Shown one piece after another: positions 9,273 to 19,100 of a stretch of 64,000 bases of DNA (its first letter is position 1; each line of letters starts with the position of its first letter). The DNA lies in contig CP054189.1 of the NCBI GenBank assembly GCA_015709495.1, forward strand, positions 2,108,001 through 2,172,000. Direction: 5' to 3'. The notes beneath the pieces were generated by a model. The model worked only from the letters and a program-made list of their open reading frames with translations, was not told the origin of the DNA and searched no databases. Source of the stretch: Chthonomonadaceae bacterium (GTDB lineage Bacteria > Armatimonadota > Fimbriimonadia > Fimbriimonadales > Fimbriimonadaceae). Both the position numbers and the translations under genes were made by a program.

Positions 9273-9329
9273 CCACACTGATGAGCCCTCAAACGCCTCG
9301 TTCGAGGGAGCTTCAATGGGAGGAACTGG

Positions 9330-10343
9330 GTGTCGGAAATCCTTTCGCAAGAAGAGATCGCGTCGCTGCTGAACGCCGCCGAACAAGCGTCGGACGAGAT
9401 GCCCGCGCCTCAACAAGCCGAGCCCAACGCCTCTCGCGCTTCAGGCTTGCGAAGCCGAACTAGGGCCCCTATTGCCTACGAGCTGTACGACTTCCGAAGG
9501 CCCGACAAGTTCAGCAAGGAGCAACTCCGCACCCTTCAGATGCTGCATGAGACGTTCGCGCGACTTGCCGGTTCGTCGCTTTCTGCGTACTTGCGCACCC
9601 CCGTGAATATCGACTTGATCAGCATCGAGCAGGTGCCGTTCGAGGAGTATCTCCGAAGCATCAGCCAATCGGTCTTCAATATCCTCTCGCTTCCGCCGCT
9701 TTCGGGCCAAGCCGTACTTGAACTCGAGTTCGGGATCGCCTTTACGATGGTGGACCGGATGCTCGGCGGCCCAGGCAGGGCCATCTCCCGCTCGGTCTTG
9801 ACCGACGTCGAACGGCCTTTGGTCCGGCAGTTGGTCGAAAGGCTCTTTGCCGGGCTGAAGTCGGCCTGGGAGGGTGTGGTCGTCGCCGACCCCACCATCG
9901 AGGGAATGGAGACAAGCGCGCAGTTCGTCCAAATCGCCCCGCCCAACGACATCGTCGTCACGATTCTTTTCGAAGTTCGGATCGGAGACCAGCGAGGTGC
10001 GATGAGCCTCTGCATCCCCTATCTCCTTCTGAAGCCCATCACCACCAAGCTCAGCGCGCAGAAGTGGTTCGCCACGGGCCCCCGACGAGCCAACCATTCG
10101 ACCCGCAACCAAATCACATCGCACATCTCCAGCGCGAGGGTCGAATGCGCCATTCGACTTGGGGAAGCCAAAATGCGGACCCGCGAAGTGCTCGGGCTGA
10201 AGGTCGGTGACATCATCAGGCTCGACCAAGGCGCGACTGATCCCGTGTGCCTTTACGTGGGGAACGTACCCAAGTTCGAGGGTCGCCCCGCGCTCCAAGG
10301 CTCCAAGCTCGTTTTTGCCATCTCCCACCCTGTCAGCAACTAA
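9330..10343 (+). CDS. fliM: flagellar motor switch protein FliM
   Basis: C-ring protein FliM, 337 residues. The N-terminal CheY-P binding segment (EILSQEEIASLLNAAE) is followed by a linker, the CheC-like middle domain (YDFRRPDKFSKEQLRTLQML, LDxxFGG-type block as TMVDRMLGGPGR) and the C-terminal SpoA/FliN-like domain (LKVGDIIRLDQ). It binds phospho-CheY and FliG and switches rotation direction. Start is GTG, with GGAGGA about 6 bases upstream. Followed after 9 bases by fliN. Confidence 0.95.
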   Translation: MSEILSQEEIASLLNAAEQASDEMPAPQQAEPNASRASGLRSRTRAPIAYELYDFRRPDKFSKEQLRTLQMLHETFARLAGSSLSAYLRTPVNIDLISIEQVPFEEYLRSISQSVFNILSLPPLSGQAVLELEFGIAFTMVDRMLGGPGRAISRSVLTDVERPLVRQLVERLFAGLKSAWEGVVVADPTIEGMETSAQFVQIAPPNDIVVTILFEVRIGDQRGAMSLCIPYLLLKPITTKLSAQKWFATGPRRANHSTRNQITSHISSARVECAIRLGEAKMRTREVLGLKVGDIIRLDQGATDPVCLYVGNVPKFEGRPALQGSKLVFAISHPVSN

Positions 10344-10352
10344 GGAAACACC

Positions 10353-11258
10353 ATGGAATCGATTCATCCGTCCTTGTTCGATCGCTTTACCGCACTCCAG
10401 GCCGACCTGTGGCAACAGGTCTCCTTGAGGGTCAGCGAGACTGCGGGCCAAGCCCTCACGATCGGGGGCGAGGTCGAGATCAAGCAACTGCCGCTCGATG
10501 CGCTCTCCACCCTTGAAGACCCGGTGCTGCTCGTCCGGTTCGCGTTCGGCGACACGCCGGAAAACACGCAGCTCCTATGGCTGTCGGGAGAAACCGCCAA
10601 GCAACTCTTGAGGGCGACGAAAAGCGTCGAGGCCGAGGCGTTCGACGAGAGCCATGTCGGCGATCTCCGAACCGTGATGGAATCGATGGTCCAGGGGATT
10701 TGCGTCGGGATTACCGACCTGCACGGAAACCCCGTAGTGGCGACGGGGCTGAGCGTCCGGTTTCAACCAATTGAAGCCCCCGAAAACTTCCAGTCCGCTG
10801 AGACGAACCTTCATGTGGAAGCGCCGATCACGGCATCCGGAGTCGAAGGGAAGCTGTTCTGGATGCTCGATCCCAGCACCTGCGGCTGGATGCTCGGCGA
10901 GTCCGAGGGCACAGGTGCGGGCAGGAGCGAGCCGTTTGGCTCTCTCGAAGCGCCCACGTCCTTCGGCGGGTCGTCGATGGTCGCAGACACCGCGGGAATT
11001 GAATTGCTCCTCGACATCCCCCTCGAAATCAGCGTCGAACTCGGTCGCCTCAAGATGCTCATCCGCGACGTGCTCGATCTGGGAACGGGCTCCATTGTCG
11101 AAATCGACCGAGCCGCCGGCGAACCCGTTGACGTGATGGTGAACGGAAGGCTTGTCGCGAAAGGCGAGGTTGTGGTCATCGAAGACAACTTCGGCGTTCG
11201 CATTACCGAGATCCTGACCCCGCAAGAACGCTTGGAGAAGCTGAACGAGGTTGCGTAA
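10353..11258 (+). CDS. fliN: flagellar motor switch protein FliN, long FliY-like form
   Basis: 301 residues: an N-terminal CheC-like domain of about 200 residues followed by a C-terminal SpoA domain (LLLDIPLEISVELGRLKMLI, DVLDLGTGSIVEID, EPVDVMVNGRLVAKGEVVV) that is classic FliN. The architecture resembles FliY of Firmicutes. In the CheC-like part (DLRTVMESMVQGICVG) the E-x2-N phosphatase signature is not evident, so CheY phosphatase activity is doubtful. It forms the base of the C-ring and docks FliH. Lies between fliM and fliO in one operon. Confidence 0.92.
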   Translation: MESIHPSLFDRFTALQADLWQQVSLRVSETAGQALTIGGEVEIKQLPLDALSTLEDPVLLVRFAFGDTPENTQLLWLSGETAKQLLRATKSVEAEAFDESHVGDLRTVMESMVQGICVGITDLHGNPVVATGLSVRFQPIEAPENFQSAETNLHVEAPITASGVEGKLFWMLDPSTCGWMLGESEGTGAGRSEPFGSLEAPTSFGGSSMVADTAGIELLLDIPLEISVELGRLKMLIRDVLDLGTGSIVEIDRAAGEPVDVMVNGRLVAKGEVVVIEDNFGVRITEILTPQERLEKLNEVA

Positions 11259-11259
11259 T

Positions 11260-11766
11260 ATGCGGCTGCAATTCGGTACGGCGCTCGCGCTCGCAGCCAC
11301 CACTCTGGAGGCGGCGGAGCCCCTCCTGGGGACGAAGCAGGATGCGATCTCCCGGCCGATTTCCGGCGTCTCGGCGACGAGCGGCTTCTACCCCTTGCTC
11401 CAGATGCTCATGGCCATCGCGGTCGTGGCGTTTCTGCTGAAGGTGGCCGTTCCGAGACTCGTCGGCAAGTTCAATAAGCGACTCTCGCCGGTCGATGGGA
11501 GTGGGATCGCCGTCCGGGAGGCCGCGACGCTCGCCACCGGGACCCTATATGTGGTGGAAGTTCGTGGAAAGGCGCTGCTGCTCAGCGTCAGTGCGCAAGG
11601 TGTCTCGTGCCTTGCTGACCTCACCCCGGCGGTAGATTCGCCCGCTTCCGAGCCTGCGTTCTTCGATCTTCTGGATCAAGAGACCGCCCGGACTGCCCCA
11701 GAGCCCCGTGAGAAGGCACCGGTTGAAGAGGCCCTCGAGCGGCTCTGCCAACTGACGAGTAGGTAA
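11260..11766 (+). CDS. fliO: flagellar export protein FliO
   Basis: A 168-residue small membrane protein in the fliO position. It has an N-terminal hydrophobic segment that could be a signal peptide, a second helix (about residues 45-65, LLQMLMAIAVVAFLLKVAVP) and the FliO-type cytoplasmic domain (REAATLATGTLYVVEVRGKALLLSVS). FliO helps assemble the FliP/Q/R export gate. ATG 11260 is chosen because it follows the fliN stop by one base; an upstream in-frame TTG at 11251 would overlap fliN. Confidence 0.85.
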   Translation: MRLQFGTALALAATTLEAAEPLLGTKQDAISRPISGVSATSGFYPLLQMLMAIAVVAFLLKVAVPRLVGKFNKRLSPVDGSGIAVREAATLATGTLYVVEVRGKALLLSVSAQGVSCLADLTPAVDSPASEPAFFDLLDQETARTAPEPREKAPVEEALERLCQLTSR

Positions 11767-11769
11767 TTC

Positions 11770-12543
11770 ATGCTTTGTGTGCATCACCGCCGCGCCCTCA
11801 CTCGGCTGAGCCTGGCAATTCTGCTGGGGCTCCTGGGCGCGCTGTGCGTCGCGCAGCAGGTTCCGATCCCCAAGGTCTCGATGGAGTTCGGAACCGGCAA
11901 CAACCCCGAGGAAGTGAGTACGACGCTGAAGATCCTGGCGATGCTCACCGTCCTGAGCCTCGCGCCGGCCATCTTGATGCTGACCACAGCGTTCACGCGA
12001 ATCGTGATCGTGCTCAGCTTCCTGCGCCAGGCGATCGGTACGCCTTCGATTCCTCCGAACCAAGTTCTAATCGGCCTGAGTCTGTTCTTGACCTTCTTCG
12101 TGATGGGTCCGACCTACCAGAAGATCAACGAAGACGCCATTCAGCCCTATTTGTCCAGTTCGGAAGAGCAGAAGATTTCGTTCGACGAGGCGGTTGAGCG
12201 CGCGCAAAAGCCGCTACGCGAGTTCATGCTGAAGAACACCTACGAGAGCGACCTTCGGCTGTTTCTCGACATGAGGGAGGAGCGTCCCGACCGAGAAAGC
12301 GTCTCGCTGCTTGCCCTCATCCCCGCGTTCATTCTCAGCGAACTGAAGACCGCGTTCATCATCGGCTTCTACCTATTCATCCCATTCCTGATCGTCGACT
12401 TGATCGTCGCCAGCGGGTTGATGAGCATGGGAATGATGATGCTGCCGCCCACCGTCGTCAGCCTCCCGGCCAAGCTGCTCGTGTTCGTGCTTGCTGACGG
12501 CTGGGGCGCGCTGGTTTCGGCGATCTTGCAGGGGTACCGCTAA
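11770..12543 (+). CDS. fliP: flagellar export gate protein FliP
   Basis: 257 residues with signal peptide (to about residue 29) and the four helices of FliP. Family blocks seen: LTTAFTRIVIVLSFLRQAIG, PPNQVLIGLSLFLTFFVMGP, DLRLFLDM, LIPAFILSELKTAFIIGFYL, SMGMMMLPPTVVSLPAKLLV. FliP pentamers form the core of the flagellar type III export gate in the membrane. Its stop overlaps the fliQ start (TAATG). Confidence 0.97.
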   Translation: MLCVHHRRALTRLSLAILLGLLGALCVAQQVPIPKVSMEFGTGNNPEEVSTTLKILAMLTVLSLAPAILMLTTAFTRIVIVLSFLRQAIGTPSIPPNQVLIGLSLFLTFFVMGPTYQKINEDAIQPYLSSSEEQKISFDEAVERAQKPLREFMLKNTYESDLRLFLDMREERPDRESVSLLALIPAFILSELKTAFIIGFYLFIPFLIVDLIVASGLMSMGMMMLPPTVVSLPAKLLVFVLADGWGALVSAILQGYR

Positions 12544-12812
12544 TGGATTCAAAATCCGCGCTCGATCTCGCTCAACACGGCGTTCAAGTCGCTCTGATGG
12601 TGGCCTTGCCTGGGCTCGCCGTAACCCTCTTCATCGGCCTTGCGGTGAGCATCTTCCAAGCGATCACGCAGGTTCACGAAATGACGCTGACCTTCGTGCC
12701 CAAAGTGCTGGGGATCGCAGTCGTGATGGCGTTCTTCGGCCACTGGATGCTGCAACAACTCGTGGCGTATATGTTGCTCTGCTTCGACCACGTAAGCCGG
12801 GTCGCGCAATGA
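12543..12812 (+). CDS. fliQ: flagellar export gate protein FliQ
   Basis: 89-residue two-helix membrane protein, standard FliQ size, with GLAVTLFIGLAVSIFQAITQ and EMTLTFVPKVLGI diagnostic for the family. Four copies wrap the FliP/FliR core. Overlaps fliP by one base and fliR by four (ATGA). Confidence 0.96.
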   Translation: MDSKSALDLAQHGVQVALMVALPGLAVTLFIGLAVSIFQAITQVHEMTLTFVPKVLGIAVVMAFFGHWMLQQLVAYMLLCFDHVSRVAQ

Positions 12813-13579
12813 CGTTCGACGAGGCGTTCATTTGGGGCTTCTTCCTCGTGTTCGCTCGCAGCGGGGCGATGTTCCTCACGACGCCGTTCTTTAACGCTCA
12901 AGCTACTCCCGTGTCGGTTCGAGTTATGGCTGCGCTCGCGGTTTCGGCTTCCCTGACGGTCGCTCTCCGGCCCGCGGGAGTTCCGATCCCCGCTGACCTT
13001 TACGGCATGGCCGCTGCCGTGCTGGCCGAAGTCGTGGCTGGAGTGATGCTCGGTATGTTCGTGAGCCTAGCCTTGGCCGCCCTTCAAATGGCGGGCGCGT
13101 TTCTCGACTTGCAGATCGGCTTGGGCATGAGCCAAGTCATCAACCCCGCAACGGGTGTTCCCGTCACGCTATTGTCGCAATTCAAGTATCTGCTCGGACT
13201 GGTCGTGCTCCTGGCGAGCGACGGACATCACGTACTCCTCCGGGCGTTCGCGGCGAGCCTATCGACGATGCCGGGAGGGTCTGGGCTGAGCCTTGCCGAC
13301 GCTACAAATAGCTTCGTCGCGATGATCGGTGAAATGAGCCTACTTGCCGTTCAAATCGCCGCGCCGGTCCTCGCGATCATGATCGTGGTCGATGCCGCGT
13401 TCGGACTCGTCAACAAGGCGGTCCCCCAGATGCCCGTTATGCTCGTGGGGATGCCGGCGAAGATCTCGCTCGGACTCATCGCGGTCTCAGTGACCCTGCC
13501 CGTCGTCGTCAGCGGCGTGGGTTCGGGACTCGACGTCGCCTTTCGGCACTTGAGCGAACTGTTCCGAGTTCAGGGGTGA
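12809..13579 (+). CDS. fliR: flagellar export gate protein FliR
   Basis: 256-residue membrane protein with the FliR pattern: RSGAMFLTTPFFNAQATPVSVRVM, a cluster of helices, DLQIGLGMSQVINPATGVPV, and VDAAFGLVNKAVPQMPVMLV near the C-terminus. Completes the P5Q4R1 export gate. The ATG at 12809 overlaps the fliQ stop (ATGA); an in-frame open stretch continues further upstream through fliQ but is not coding. Confidence 0.95.
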   Translation: MTFDEAFIWGFFLVFARSGAMFLTTPFFNAQATPVSVRVMAALAVSASLTVALRPAGVPIPADLYGMAAAVLAEVVAGVMLGMFVSLALAALQMAGAFLDLQIGLGMSQVINPATGVPVTLLSQFKYLLGLVVLLASDGHHVLLRAFAASLSTMPGGSGLSLADATNSFVAMIGEMSLLAVQIAAPVLAIMIVVDAAFGLVNKAVPQMPVMLVGMPAKISLGLIAVSVTLPVVVSGVGSGLDVAFRHLSELFRVQG

Positions 13580-13582
13580 TTC

Positions 13583-14650
13583 ATGGCAGAGACCGCCCAA
13601 GAACGCACCGAAGAAGCCACACCTCGCCGCAAGCAGAAGGCCCGGCGCAAGGGCACTGTGGCGAGGTCGAGCGACGCGACGAACGCAATCGTGATCGTTG
13701 TGTTGCTCGGCGTTCTGCCGCTGGTTGGCGCAAACCTGGCGTCCTCGCTGCTTTCGGGGATGCGAAGGAGCCTGCTTTCGATCCCTGAGGCCGCAACCCC
13801 CTCGGCAATCTTCAGCTTTGCGATGGACTTTCTCAAGCCGGCTGCGCTTTCGATCGCGCCCGTGATCGGGACGGCGCTTCTCGTGGGCCTCGCCGCCAAT
13901 TTCTTGCAGGTCGGATTTGCTCTCAGCCCAGAGGCTATGGCGCCCAATCTCAACAAGATCAACCCTGCCAGCGGGCTCAAGCGCCTGTTCTCGCGCAAGA
14001 GCCTTGTCGAGGGAGCAAAGGCGATGGCCAAGAGCGGGCTGTTCGCGTTCATCGCGTACAGTGTCGTGCGGTCGGAATGGAACAACCTTCTCAACCTCTC
14101 CGGCCTACCCGCGCCCGTCGCGATGAGCGTCGTCGGGAGCATTCTGCAGACGATCTTCGTGAGGGTGGCGATTGCTTGGCTCGTCCTTGCCGCGCTCGAC
14201 TATCTGTTTCAGCGCAAAGAGGTCGATAAGGAACTTCGCATGACCAAGCAAGAACTGCGCGAAGAGATGAAGGAGATGGAGCAATCCCCTGAGCTGAGGG
14301 CGGCGATGGCGAGTCGAAGACGGAAGCTCTCGAAGGGAAGGATGATGGAATCCATCAAGACGGCGGATGTGGTCGTGACCAACCCGACTCACTATGCCGT
14401 TGCGATCCGATATGACCGGTCGTCGATGCACGCGCCCAAGGTAGTTGCCAAGGGCGTCGATTATCTCGCGCTACGCATCCGGGAGACCGCCGCGGAGCAT
14501 AAGGTCCCGATCCTGCCGAACCCACCGCTGGCCCGTCAGCTCTATAAGAAATGCGAGGTTGATGACTTTGTCCCCCGCGAACTGTTTCAGGCCGTCGCCG
14601 AAGTTCTCGCGCACGTCTATACGACCTTGCGAAAGGTCCGACTGGCGTAG
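13583..14650 (+). CDS. flhB: flagellar export specificity protein FlhB
   Basis: 355 residues: charged N-terminus (ERTEEATPRRKQKARRKG), four membrane helices, and a cytoplasmic domain with the autocleavage motif NPTH (VVTNPTHYAVAIRYD) whose self-cleavage switches export from rod/hook to filament substrates. Last gene of the plus-strand flagellar run, three bases after fliR. flhA is not adjacent, unlike in many genomes. Confidence 0.97.
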   Translation: MAETAQERTEEATPRRKQKARRKGTVARSSDATNAIVIVVLLGVLPLVGANLASSLLSGMRRSLLSIPEAATPSAIFSFAMDFLKPAALSIAPVIGTALLVGLAANFLQVGFALSPEAMAPNLNKINPASGLKRLFSRKSLVEGAKAMAKSGLFAFIAYSVVRSEWNNLLNLSGLPAPVAMSVVGSILQTIFVRVAIAWLVLAALDYLFQRKEVDKELRMTKQELREEMKEMEQSPELRAAMASRRRKLSKGRMMESIKTADVVVTNPTHYAVAIRYDRSSMHAPKVVAKGVDYLALRIRETAAEHKVPILPNPPLARQLYKKCEVDDFVPRELFQAVAEVLAHVYTTLRKVRLA

Positions 14651-14668
14651 GAAGACCTGGGTTGCCGA

Positions 14669-15580
14669 TCAGTTGTTCGGAGCGCCGGCGTTAATCCAAG
14701 CCACCAGTAAGTCGATTTGGGCTTGGGGCAGGGGCGGGCGGCCCTGAGGCATCCGAACGGCGGTTTGTCCCCTCACCGAGCGAACTAAGGCGCTTGCATC
14801 AGCGTTCTTGGGAACGACCGCCTTCATCACGCCCTCATAAGTTGAGAGGTCGTAGCCGCCCGAAAGCGAAGTAGCGCTGTGACACGGCATGCACGATCGG
14901 TTGATCAGGGCCGTCACTTGCTGAAAGGTCGCCGAGCCGGCCGCCGGGGCTTCGAACTTTTTCGCGCCCTCGGGAGCGACGAATTTGAATCGGTCGGCCT
15001 TTGGAGGCTCTGAGCCAACTTCGATTTCGGTCGCGATCACTACGGCGTCGGTCTTCGCATTCTTGATTTGCATCCCGCGGGCGACGCCCAGCTTGTTGTC
15101 GAGGTACATCGTAATCGAGCTTGCCTGGTCGGCTCGTTCGATCGTGAATTCAGTGACGACGTTGCCCTTGATGTTGCGCGTGGAGCCTTGCCTGGCCGCC
15201 TTGAACAGCTTTCCATCCTCCAGAAAGAAGCTCGCCCAGGCCCAGTAGGGGTCTTGCAGGCATTGAGTCGTTAGCGCGCCCGCATCCTGTGGGGATTCGG
15301 AATAGGCGTTGTCGGCCTTCTTGTATTCGAACACGGTCGTCCCGTCTGCAAGAACGTAGCCGGTTGGCCCTTCGATTCGGAGGAGTCCCGGCTTGGCGTA
15401 TTCGAGGAGGACCGTATACGGCGCCCCGCCCGTCGGCAAGACGCTCAAGGTCAGGCGAAGAGTCTGGGCCTTCTTCATCGCCTGAACGTGGCTGCTCAAC
15501 TGAGGAGGCAGCGCCGCCTGCCATGCCCAACCTACAACGAAAAGGGACGCGAGCGCGATCCCCCCGAGAACCCTATTCAT
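14669..15580 (-). CDS. DUF2092/LolA-like domain fused to c-type cytochrome domain
   Basis: 303-residue exported protein. After a signal peptide (to about residue 21) comes a domain resembling DUF2092/LolA-like lipoprotein carriers (YTVLLEYAKPGLLRIEGPTG, VLADGTTVFEYKK). The last 90 residues form a cytochrome c-like unit with one haem-binding CMPCH motif and a likely Met ligand (VRMPQG), of the kind seen in planctomycete/armatimonad cytochromes. The start at 15580 gives a clean signal peptide; the reading frame extends upstream without support. The combination suggests a periplasmic protein that binds a hydrophobic ligand and a haem, but function is unknown. Convergent with flhB, 18 bases apart. 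Confidence 0.7.
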   Translation of the reverse strand: MNRVLGGIALASLFVVGWAWQAALPPQLSSHVQAMKKAQTLRLTLSVLPTGGAPYTVLLEYAKPGLLRIEGPTGYVLADGTTVFEYKKADNAYSESPQDAGALTTQCLQDPYWAWASFFLEDGKLFKAARQGSTRNIKGNVVTEFTIERADQASSITMYLDNKLGVARGMQIKNAKTDAVVIATEIEVGSEPPKADRFKFVAPEGAKKFEAPAAGSATFQQVTALINRSCMPCHSATSLSGGYDLSTYEGVMKAVVPKNADASALVRSVRGQTAVRMPQGRPPLPQAQIDLLVAWINAGAPNN

Positions 15581-15692
15581 ACGAGAGAGTATACGAAGTT
15601 GGGGGTCCAAGTAGTTACAGGAAGGGACGCGAATCCTTCCGATCCACGGATTCGGGGCGACACGTCGCGGCCCAAACGGGTAACTAGGTTTC

Positions 15693-16121
15693 ATGCGAAT
15701 CGCCGTGGCCTCAGATCATGCCGGTTTCCGGTATAAGACCCGCCTGGTCGCGCTCTTGAGGGAATTGGGGCACTCCGTCGTTGACTTCGGAACGGACTCG
15801 GAGGAGGCGTGCGATTATCCCGAGTTTGTCCGCCCCGCCGCAGAGTCATTGGCTCAGGGCGTCGTCGATCGAGCGATCGTCCTAGGAGGTTCGGGCAACG
15901 GGGAAGCAATGATGGCCAACCGCGTCAGGGGCGTCCGCTGCGCGTTGTGCTGGAGTCTGGAGAGCGCCGAACTCTCCCGGAAGCATAACGACGCCAACGC
16001 CCTTTCATTGGGAGAACGGCTCTTGGAGTGGGACTTGGTGGAAAGGATGGTGCGCGCGTGGCTTGAGACCCCCTTCGAAGGAGGTCGCCATCAGCGCCGG
16101 ATCGACCTTCTCGATGCCTAG
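15693..16121 (+). CDS. rpiB: ribose-5-phosphate isomerase B
   Basis: 142-residue RpiB/LacA-LacB family enzyme of the pentose phosphate pathway, interconverting ribose 5-phosphate and ribulose 5-phosphate. SDHAGF near the N-terminus and the GGSGNGEAMMANRVRGVRCA loop are diagnostic. The loop carries Glu in place of the Cys used by E. coli RpiB, as in the actinobacterial type where Glu is the catalytic base. Its last four bases overlap the end of smc on the other strand. Confidence 0.92.
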   Translation: MRIAVASDHAGFRYKTRLVALLRELGHSVVDFGTDSEEACDYPEFVRPAAESLAQGVVDRAIVLGGSGNGEAMMANRVRGVRCALCWSLESAELSRKHNDANALSLGERLLEWDLVERMVRAWLETPFEGGRHQRRIDLLDA

Positions 16122-19100
16122 CCGTTCGACCGAGTCGGTGCGTAGGCCTCGACGGAAACGATCGCTTTGGGGAGGTCGGCCGGCCGACGCCCAACGTCGT
16201 CAAGGCCTTCGGGGAGCCGCGCGGGAAGGACCACCGAGACTCCAGGTTCGGTCATCGTGACCCCCAACCAGACCGGCGCGCTTTCGATGGTGGTCGCGTT
16301 GTGAGTGATTACGATGAACTGGCACGGATCTGCGAACTCGCGCAAAAGATCGGTAAACCGTTCCACATTGCGTCCGTCGAGGGGGGCATCGACCTCGTCG
16401 AGAATCACGAGCGGGCTTGGCTTCACCTTCAGCAACGAGAATAGAAAGGTGGTCGCGCAAAGGGACCTCTCCCCGCCGCTGAGCAGGTCCAGCTTCTGCC
16501 TCTTCTTTCCGGGCAAGGTGACGTCGATTTCGATTCCCGTTTCGAGGAGGTTTTCGGGGTCGGTGAGCCTGAGTTCGCCGTTACCGCCTGGAAACAGCCT
16601 CTCGAAGAGCCCGCTGAAGGCCGATTGGACCTTCTCAAACGTGGTGCGGAATCTCTCGCGAGTCTGAAGGTCCAACTCGCGGATGGTGGATTCGACTTCG
16701 GCGATGCCCGTGAGGATGTCTTCGCTTTGCGCGGTGAGTTCCTGAAACCTCTCTTCGAGCCGATCGAACGCCTCAATCGCGCCCAAATTGACTTCGCCCA
16801 TCGCCTTAAGCTCGCGCCGAAGCCGAGCGACCAAGGCCGCCGCGTTCGGCGGGACCTCTGTCTCGGCGGCGACTCGCCTTGCCTCGACTTCATCGATCCC
16901 GTACTCCTCCAAGAGCCTCTGGTGGGCGGCCGCGCGCCTTCCTTCAGCCTTCGCCTTGGAAAGCTCCTCAGCATGGGCTCGTTCGGCGGCCTCTTGAGCG
17001 GCCCATCGGGCTTGTTTGGCCTTGGCTTGGAGGTCGAGCGATTGGGCGATGGACGACTGTCTCGACTCCTGCGCATGCTGAAGCTTCGCCGAAACGTCCT
17101 CCCGGAGCCGCGAGAGCGAGTCTCGACGGGAGTGGCTTTCCTTGATCTCCTTGCGTGTTTGCTCCCGTTCGGGACCGACTTTGCTGAGCTTGGATTGGCT
17201 GTGGGTTTGGGCTTCTTGGGCGCGCTTGAGGCGATGATCGGCCTGCTTCACCCGCTCCTCAAGGCTTACGACCGCTTGCTCTGCATCGCTGATCCTACGT
17301 TCGGCCACGTCGGCGTCGGCCGATCTCTCTGAGAACTGGCGCAGCAGCGCGTCGCGCTCGGATTGAAGCGCATCGACTTGGGGAAGTTCGGCAGTCTGGG
17401 CCGTCGACTTCTCCAGGCGAAGGATTTCGGCTTCGAGTCGCGCCGCTGATTTCTGAGTCGCTTGGAACTCCTGCTCCAGGTTGTGCCGCCACTCCTCAGC
17501 CTCCTTGGCCCGCTCGGCCAGTGCCATCAGCTTGGCCTCGGCCTTGCTTGCGGAGTTCCGAAGGGAAGTAAGTTCGTCGCTTAGCTTGCGCTTTTCCGAT
17601 GCCACCTGAGCGGCGTCTTCGGCGATTCGTGAAATCTCAAGCTCTGCCTGAGCCAAATCTGCGCGCCGCTGAACGATCCCCGCCCCTTGGCGAGCCTGAA
17701 TTCCTCCGGTGACGCTGCCCTTGCGGTGGACCACCTCACCATCGAGACTCACGATCCGTCTCCAACCCGTGGTCTTGGCGAGGGTGAGAGCGGTATCGAG
17801 GTTGTCGACGACGATGACGTCACCGAGGAGGGTTTCGATTGCGGGCAGGTGCTCGGGCCGACATTGCACGAGTTCACTGGCCAGCCCGAGGACTCCTGGG
17901 CGTCTGAGGAGCTGCTCCATCTCCCGCGAGGTGGGGCGCGGCCTCATGAGGGTGATCGGCAAGAAAGTCGCCCTGCCGGCCCGGTTGCGCTTCAAATACT
18001 CGATGGCGGCCTTAGCCTCAGCTTCTGAGGGAACGATCAGGTCGTGTACGCTGCTGCTAAGCGCCCGCTCGATAGCGAGAGCGTGCTCGGGTCTTGCGAT
18101 GAGAGACTCGCCCACCGAATCGAACGAGCCCGGAAGCTTGCCTTTGCTTTGCGCCTCCAGAACCGCCCTGGGGCCTTCGTGGAGCCCCTCATGCGTCGCC
18201 AGCGTGGCCTCAATACCTCGTCGAGTGCCCTCCAGCTCCGCCTGGCGCGAGAGAAGCTTGCTTTCTTTCTCGGTAGATTGTTGCCAGGACGCCGCGATGC
18301 TCTTGAGGCTCGATTGGAGTTCAGAGAGTCCCTTTCGCTCCGCCGCAAGTTTGTTCTGGGCCGCATCGCGGTCTTTCGTGGCCTTTTCCAGTTCCTTTTC
18401 CAGTTCGGGAAGCGACTCTTCGATGCCTCGCAACTCCCTCGATGCTTCGTCGAGTCTCTCGCGCCTGTGTTCCTGCTCGATCTGTTGTTTGAGCGCGCGG
18501 GCGTGCTCGTCGCGAGCGAATTGCAGTTTGGCCTCGATCGCCTTCAGTCGTTCGGCCAGTTTCCGGGCCTCTTGTCCTGCGCCCGCGCACTCGACTCGAA
18601 CTCGCTCTAACTCCGCCTTCGCCGCCGCAAGTTCGGCCTCGGCAACCGAAAGCTCCTGCGCGGACTCTCGGATTCGTTGGTCTACGGCGTCGGTGTCTTG
18701 AAAGAGGGTCGTTTCCAGTTGATCGAGAGATTCGAGGCGCTGCTCGCCCAGCTTGATCGCCGACTCCGCCCGCTCATACTCCGTGAGCACCTCGCTCTGC
18801 CTTTCGCGCAGACCCTCCATGGCGCTTTCCAACTCGGATATCCGCTCGGAGACCTTGGCGGCCTGAGCTTCGAGCGCCGCGACCTCTTTGGCTTCGGAAG
18901 CTGCAAGGTCCTGCGCGGCGCGAAGGTTCGCTTGCCTTCGGTCGATTTCCAGCGATGCGGCGTCGAGTTCGTGGGCGAGTTGGGCCACCTCGACCGCCCT
19001 CAAACTCCTCTGGACTTCCCGATACTGAAGAGCGTCCTTGGCCTGCTCGCGCAAGGGTTCGCGCTGCCGCCCCACCTCGGAGAGGATGTCCTCGACACGT

